Below are positions 60,662-64,000 of a stretch of DNA of 64,000 nt, in pieces. How positions within the stretch are numbered: the first letter of the stretch is position 1; the number at the start of each line of letters is the position of its first letter. The notes below the pieces were generated by a model. That model did not search any database. It was not told where the DNA came from and saw only the letters and a program-made list of their open reading frames with translations. Source of the stretch: Parashewanella tropica (GTDB lineage: Bacteria > Pseudomonadota > Gammaproteobacteria > Enterobacterales > Shewanellaceae); NCBI RefSeq assembly GCF_004358445.1, contig NZ_CP037951.1, forward strand, positions 2,095,501 to 2,159,500. Reading direction: 5' to 3'. Position numbers and translations under genes: made by a program.

Positions 60662-61167
60662 CCCCTACCCTTTATTAAGTAATTTTTTCTTAAATATTCT
60701 CTGTTCTAAAAAGTAGTTTTACTAGCTCAACGTTTGAATATGGCTAAATTGAGGAAAAGATATCTAGAACGGTTTTACAGCACAACTTCCTTGAATACTC
60801 CAAAAAGCCTATACATCTATTTATCAGGTTATTTGGCCTTTGTGTCCTTTCTAACATTGCGTAAGCAATTTCAGGGTAACGAAGGTGATTAGTTCACTTA
60901 ACTAACCACAATCTATTGTAAACAATGAATATTTAGACAGTTCGTTCTATTCTGTTAAGGGTGATCTCTTGGATAATATAGGGGTAACCAAATTACCCTA
61001 TAAAAATTAATATTCTCAAAATATAAATTGTTTATTAATCAATAACATTACCTTAGTGGTCACTTTTGATCACCGTTTTGGGGTAACGACTTATATGATG
61101 CTAAATCAAGATCTTATCTAGGCTTTAAGTGATAGATCACCTTTGTTACCCCTCAGCCAAATCATGG
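60662..61167. other. gene-free region
   Basis: No ORF with coding character on either strand. An imperfect palindrome ATAGGGGTAACC..AAATTACCCTAT lies near 60978-61002, and GGGGTAAC / GTTACCCC recur at about 61080 and 61144. Possible operator for the minus-strand genes or old att sequence. Confidence 0.4.
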
Positions 61168-61530
61168 CTATATCCAAACATCATTTGGGGCTGTTAACTC
61201 CCCTTCTTCTCCTGTATTGATCACACCTCTAGGTTCGATAAGCATTACAGAGCACTCATTCTTTGCTGATGGTTTGTGTAAAACGCCTTTTGGTACGACG
61301 CACATCTCACCACTGGTTAATTCAACCTGCCCATCTTTAAACTCAATGGTCATATCGCCTTCAATAACGAGAAACACCTCATCTGTATCATCGTGTTTGT
61401 GCCAAGTGAATTCATCTTTAAATTTTGCCAATTTAAACTGATAGTCATTCATTTCAGCGATAACCTTGGGAGACCAATGTTCTGAAAACTTACTCAACTT
61501 TTTTGCAATACTGATTTTTGTTTGTTTCAT
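61168..61530 (-). CDS. cupin-domain protein (120 aa)
   Basis: ATG 61530 chosen over 61575. [20 protein letters not shown] (residues about 44-63; H44, H46, E51) and [10 protein letters not shown] (H85) are the two cupin motifs and the likely metal ligands. Small stand-alone cupins are often sugar or aromatic-compound enzymes or sensors; the substrate cannot be told. Its downstream position after the VOC gene suggests an operon. Confidence 0.8.
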   Translation of the reverse strand: MKQTKISIAKKLSKFSEHWSPKVIAEMNDYQFKLAKFKDEFTWHKHDDTDEVFLVIEGDMTIEFKDGQVELTSGEMCVVPKGVLHKPSAKNECSVMLIEPRGVINTGEEGELTAPNDVWI

Positions 61531-61549
61531 GATGGTGTTGTGTCCTGAT

Positions 61550-62047
61550 TTACTTACGAGGGGGATTGTATGCAAACTCTAAACGATTACCGCTGGGTTC
61601 TCTGATCATCATATGGATTGTTGTGCTATTTCCATTCGGCTCTGGAGCAAATTCAATAACCACATCTTTAATGGACTTAAATGTTTCGTGTAGTTGATTC
61701 AAATCTTCAAGGCTTGCTACAGATAATGCTAAATGGTGAAGACCAACATTATTCTTTCGATCAAACTCAACTATTTTAGCTTCATTTTGAGTTTTCCATA
61801 ATGTTAGAAAGATAGAACCATCCGTTACAAAAATTGAAGGATAATCAGGATAACCCCCTGCTTTTCTCCACCCCAAAGTTTCAATAAAGAATTCCGATGA
61901 ACGCTTAAGGTTCTTTACCGTTAAACCTAAATGATTTAACCCTTGTGTCATCACTCTTTTAAACGGTTGTTGATCTTCTGCGAAAACTTGAGTTGAAGCC
62001 CCTGCAGACAATGCTGCAATTGATAGTACCAGTACTTTAAAATTCAT
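61550..62047 (-). CDS. secreted VOC-fold (glyoxalase/dioxygenase superfamily) protein
   Basis: 165 aa. Signal peptide 1-23 (ending VFA). [20 protein letters not shown], then [15 protein letters not shown] and [11 protein letters not shown] give the paired beta-alpha-beta-beta-beta modules with metal ligands H39, H102 and E158 (approximate). Substrate unknown. The exported form is less common for the family. Expressed with the cupin gene 20 bp downstream. Confidence 0.75.
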   Translation of the reverse strand: MNFKVLVLSIAALSAGASTQVFAEDQQPFKRVMTQGLNHLGLTVKNLKRSSEFFIETLGWRKAGGYPDYPSIFVTDGSIFLTLWKTQNEAKIVEFDRKNNVGLHHLALSVASLEDLNQLHETFKSIKDVVIEFAPEPNGNSTTIHMMIREPSGNRLEFAYNPPRK

Positions 62048-62112
62048 TGTTTATAAGCCCTTTAAAATTACTTCCTTTTACTGACCAGATAAACCTGTTC
62101 TGGTCAACTAAA

Positions 62113-63014
62113 TCAGGACACTTTTCTTAGAGAGTTTTCATACTCATTTTCAAATTCAACCGGAGTTCGATCATCATTAGCAGAATGTAAACGTTTCAAG
62201 TTGTAATACTTCATGTAAGCAGCAACATCAGCACTTATTTGAGAACGTGTTTTCTGCCTAACTTTTAAAATCCAATCATGTTTTAAGCTGCCGAAAAATC
62301 TTTCAACTACGGCATTATCCCAACAAGCACCAACATCTCCCATGCTAGCTCTAACATCTAATTTCTTCAGCAAGTTACGATACTGTTTACTTGTATACTG
62401 TGAACCTCTGTCACTATGAAAAACTAATCCCTTAGGTGGTTTTCTCAGGCGATGAGCTTTAAGCATGGCTAACGCTACTAAGTCAGTAGTCATTCTTCTA
62501 GATAACTGCCAACCAACAATTCGACGTGAGTATAAATCCATCACAACTGCAAGGTACATCCAACCTTGCTCTGTTTTTAAATAGGTCACCTCTCCACACC
62601 AGACTTGATTTGGTGCCACTGGATTAAAATTTTGATTTAATAAGTTATCCGCAACAGCATCTGAATGACGTCGCTTGGTTGTTACTCGATAAGCCACACG
62701 CTGAGTTACATGCAGCCCTAGCTTTTGCATGACTGTCCGTGTTCTGTCACGCCCAATGGCAAAGCCTTCCTTGCGTAATGCTTTCATTAGTCCACGACTG
62801 CCAAGGCTATTCCGGCTTTCTTTAAACAGAGCTTTGGTTCTGCGATACAGGTTTAGCGTATCAGCACTGATAATCCTTGCAGGGCGTTTTAACCAAACGT
62901 AGTATGCTGAAGTGCTAACATTGAGTTGCTTACACAATGCTGTAATCGGCAGATGCTTGGCTTGGGACTTTATGAACTCAAACTTTACTTCATTTCTTTC
63001 GCAAAGAAGGCGCT
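62113..63014 (-). pseudogene. second IS3-family transposase (OrfB), 5' end lost
   Basis: Intact from about residue 1 of the catalytic part (MCKQLNVSTSAYYVWLKRP at 62937), with CGEVTYL, FHSDRGSQY and NAVVERFFGSLK as the DDE core. The frame extends upstream to about 63014 (FEFIKSQAKHLPITAL) and is then cut by the IS30 element, which has removed orfA. A different element from the 1,279-bp IS3-family element in the array. Confidence 0.75.
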
Positions 63015-63021
63015 TGTAGAT

Positions 63022-64000
63022 TCAACTTGTCAACGCAACACTATTTTCAATTACCTGTTTTGGTGTTTTAAAGCCCAGTATTTTTCTAGGACGGTTATTT
63101 AACTGTTCTGCGACTTCACTGTATCGACTCTGAGAGTGTTGGCGTAAACATGTCTTCTTAGGGAAGTATTGTCTAATCAGGCTATTAGTATTTTCATTTA
63201 AACCTCTTTGCCAAGGGCTTTGAGGATCACAAAAATAAACAGGTACACCAGTTCGTTCCGTTAGTTCAGCATGTTTTGCTAATTCCATTCCTCGATCCCA
63301 AGTTAATGACTTCTTTAGCTCTTGTGGTAGCTTATTAAATTTATCTACAAGAGCTTCATTGACAGATACTGCGTCTTTTCCCTTCAGTTTTAATATGATC
63401 GTATAGCGCGATTTCCTATCAACTAGAGTAGCGATATGCGTATTTTTAGAACCTGTAACTAAATCTCCCTCCCAATGCCCAACAGTTCTTCTTGTCTCAA
63501 CACTTCTTGGTCTTTCGTGGATGGAAACGCCATTAACTATATTAATGGTGCCACGTTCGCCCTTACGAGAGTGTTTTTTGCTATACCGTAAACTATGACC
63601 ACGACGAAGGTGTTTTACTAGGGAATGATGAAGCGCATTACGCTTTCGGTAATAAATGGTTTTATATATAGTTTCAGCGGAAATTTGCATTGATTTACGT
63701 CGGGACATTGTACGCTTCAACCAACCCGATATCTGCTCTGGAGACCAATTTAATTCTAACTTTTTAAGGACGGTAATTTGAAGTTCGGTATTGGCTTCCA
63801 GTAAACAAAGCTTGGGGCGTCTGGCCATTCTCCACGCTCGGTTGTTAGCATCAACGGCTTTGTAATATCTACTCCCTCGATTACGCTGTACTTCCCTAGA
63901 TATTGTTGATGGCGAGCGATTTAATTGACGAGCTATGGCACGGATACTCTTTTTAGCAGATAAGCCAGCTCGAATCTCTTCTCGCTCTTCAATTGTTAAA
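63022..64000 (-). CDS. IS30-family transposase (runs off the window)
   Basis: Reads from beyond 64000 to the stop at 63022. N-terminal HTH LTIEEREEIRAGLSAKKSIR then AIARQLNRSPSTISREVQRN is IS30-like. DDE core: GHWEGDLV, TWDRGMEL, and NENTNSLIRQYFPK (catalytic E). At least 326 codons are visible. Confidence 0.9.
   Translation of the reverse strand, partial: LTIEEREEIRAGLSAKKSIRAIARQLNRSPSTISREVQRNRGSRYYKAVDANNRAWRMARRPKLCLLEANTELQITVLKKLELNWSPEQISGWLKRTMSRRKSMQISAETIYKTIYYRKRNALHHSLVKHLRRGHSLRYSKKHSRKGERGTINIVNGVSIHERPRSVETRRTVGHWEGDLVTGSKNTHIATLVDRKSRYTIILKLKGKDAVSVNEALVDKFNKLPQELKKSLTWDRGMELAKHAELTERTGVPVYFCDPQSPWQRGLNENTNSLIRQYFPKKTCLRQHSQSRYSEVAEQLNNRPRKILGFKTPKQVIENSVALTS

Overview
The window is AT-rich DNA that looks like a marine gammaproteobacterium. 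The Alteromonadales (Pseudoalteromonas/Colwellia/Thalassotalea type) are my best guess, from base composition, protein flavour and the style of the integron sites; the genus cannot be fixed from sequence reading alone. Its dominant feature is a very large integron cassette array. I count about 64 attC recombination sites between 14.0 and 58.2 kb, with nearly every cassette gene on the + strand, and no integron integrase gene (intI) anywhere in the window. It is therefore either a CALIN (cassette cluster lacking an integrase) or the displaced body of a sedentary chromosomal integron.

Layout. 1-2.6 kb: the start of an ABC exporter gene (minus strand) and a five-gene operon of small membrane proteins, including an L7/L12-domain protein. 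2.6-3.9 kb: MobC and relaxase genes with an inverted-repeat cluster that could be oriT. 4.0-8.8 kb: a three-gene membrane operon, an HTH regulator with a coupled membrane protein, a secreted protein and an SDR enzyme. 9.0-13.4 kb: an integration/replication module (HTH protein, Toprim-helicase primase, excisionase-like protein, lambda-type tyrosine recombinase). 13.4-19.1 kb: cassette unit 1, made of an attI-like block, five cassettes (Mrr-like nuclease, a 563-aa unknown, an FRG-domain protein, two membrane proteins), an IS remnant and a degenerate tRNA-Val(GAC) copy. 19.2-60.6 kb: cassette unit 2, with the same order: a LexA box and attI-like block, 59 attC sites, an IS remnant and a second tRNA-Val(GAC) 3' copy. 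60.6-64 kb: a gene-free stretch, a cupin and a VOC-fold gene, and an IS30 element next to a damaged IS3-family element.

attC types used below (named here for convenience): A (about 98 bp, begins AACAAGGCATTCAAC, ends GTTAATGCGGCGTTA), A' (variant of A with GCAAAGTATAAGCC inside), B (AACAAGCAGTTCAAC ... GTTAACTGGGCGTTA, or the CAATTC/AATTGG variant), C (AACAAGCGCTTCAAC ... GTTAAGCGGGCGTTA), D (AACAAGGCATTTAAG or TTCAATCGG ... CCGCTTAATGCGGCGTTA), E (AACAAGCAAATCAAC ...), and S (only 55 bp, CCAGGTGACGCC/GGCGCACCTG).

Mobile DNA inside the array. A 1,279-bp IS3-family element is present in six full copies (one split by another IS), plus fragments. All full copies have the same orientation and sit at the same nucleotide of an attC site. 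A 1,257-bp ISAs1-family element is present three times. Several IS copies have non-matching attC halves on their two sides, a sign of deletions between IS copies.

Cassette content. Most coded products are small signal-peptide proteins, lipoproteins or membrane proteins. A minority look like enzymes or nucleases: Mrr-like and PD-(D/E)xK-like proteins, an SDH-type protease, and an ART-like protein. Two families of cassettes have no convincing ORF: family X with 5 copies, and family Y with 8 copies and conserved, mutually exclusive hairpins. These ORF-less families, the attC-seeking IS3 element, and the two tandem units bracketed by attI-like blocks and tRNA-Val fragments are the most unusual parts of the window.
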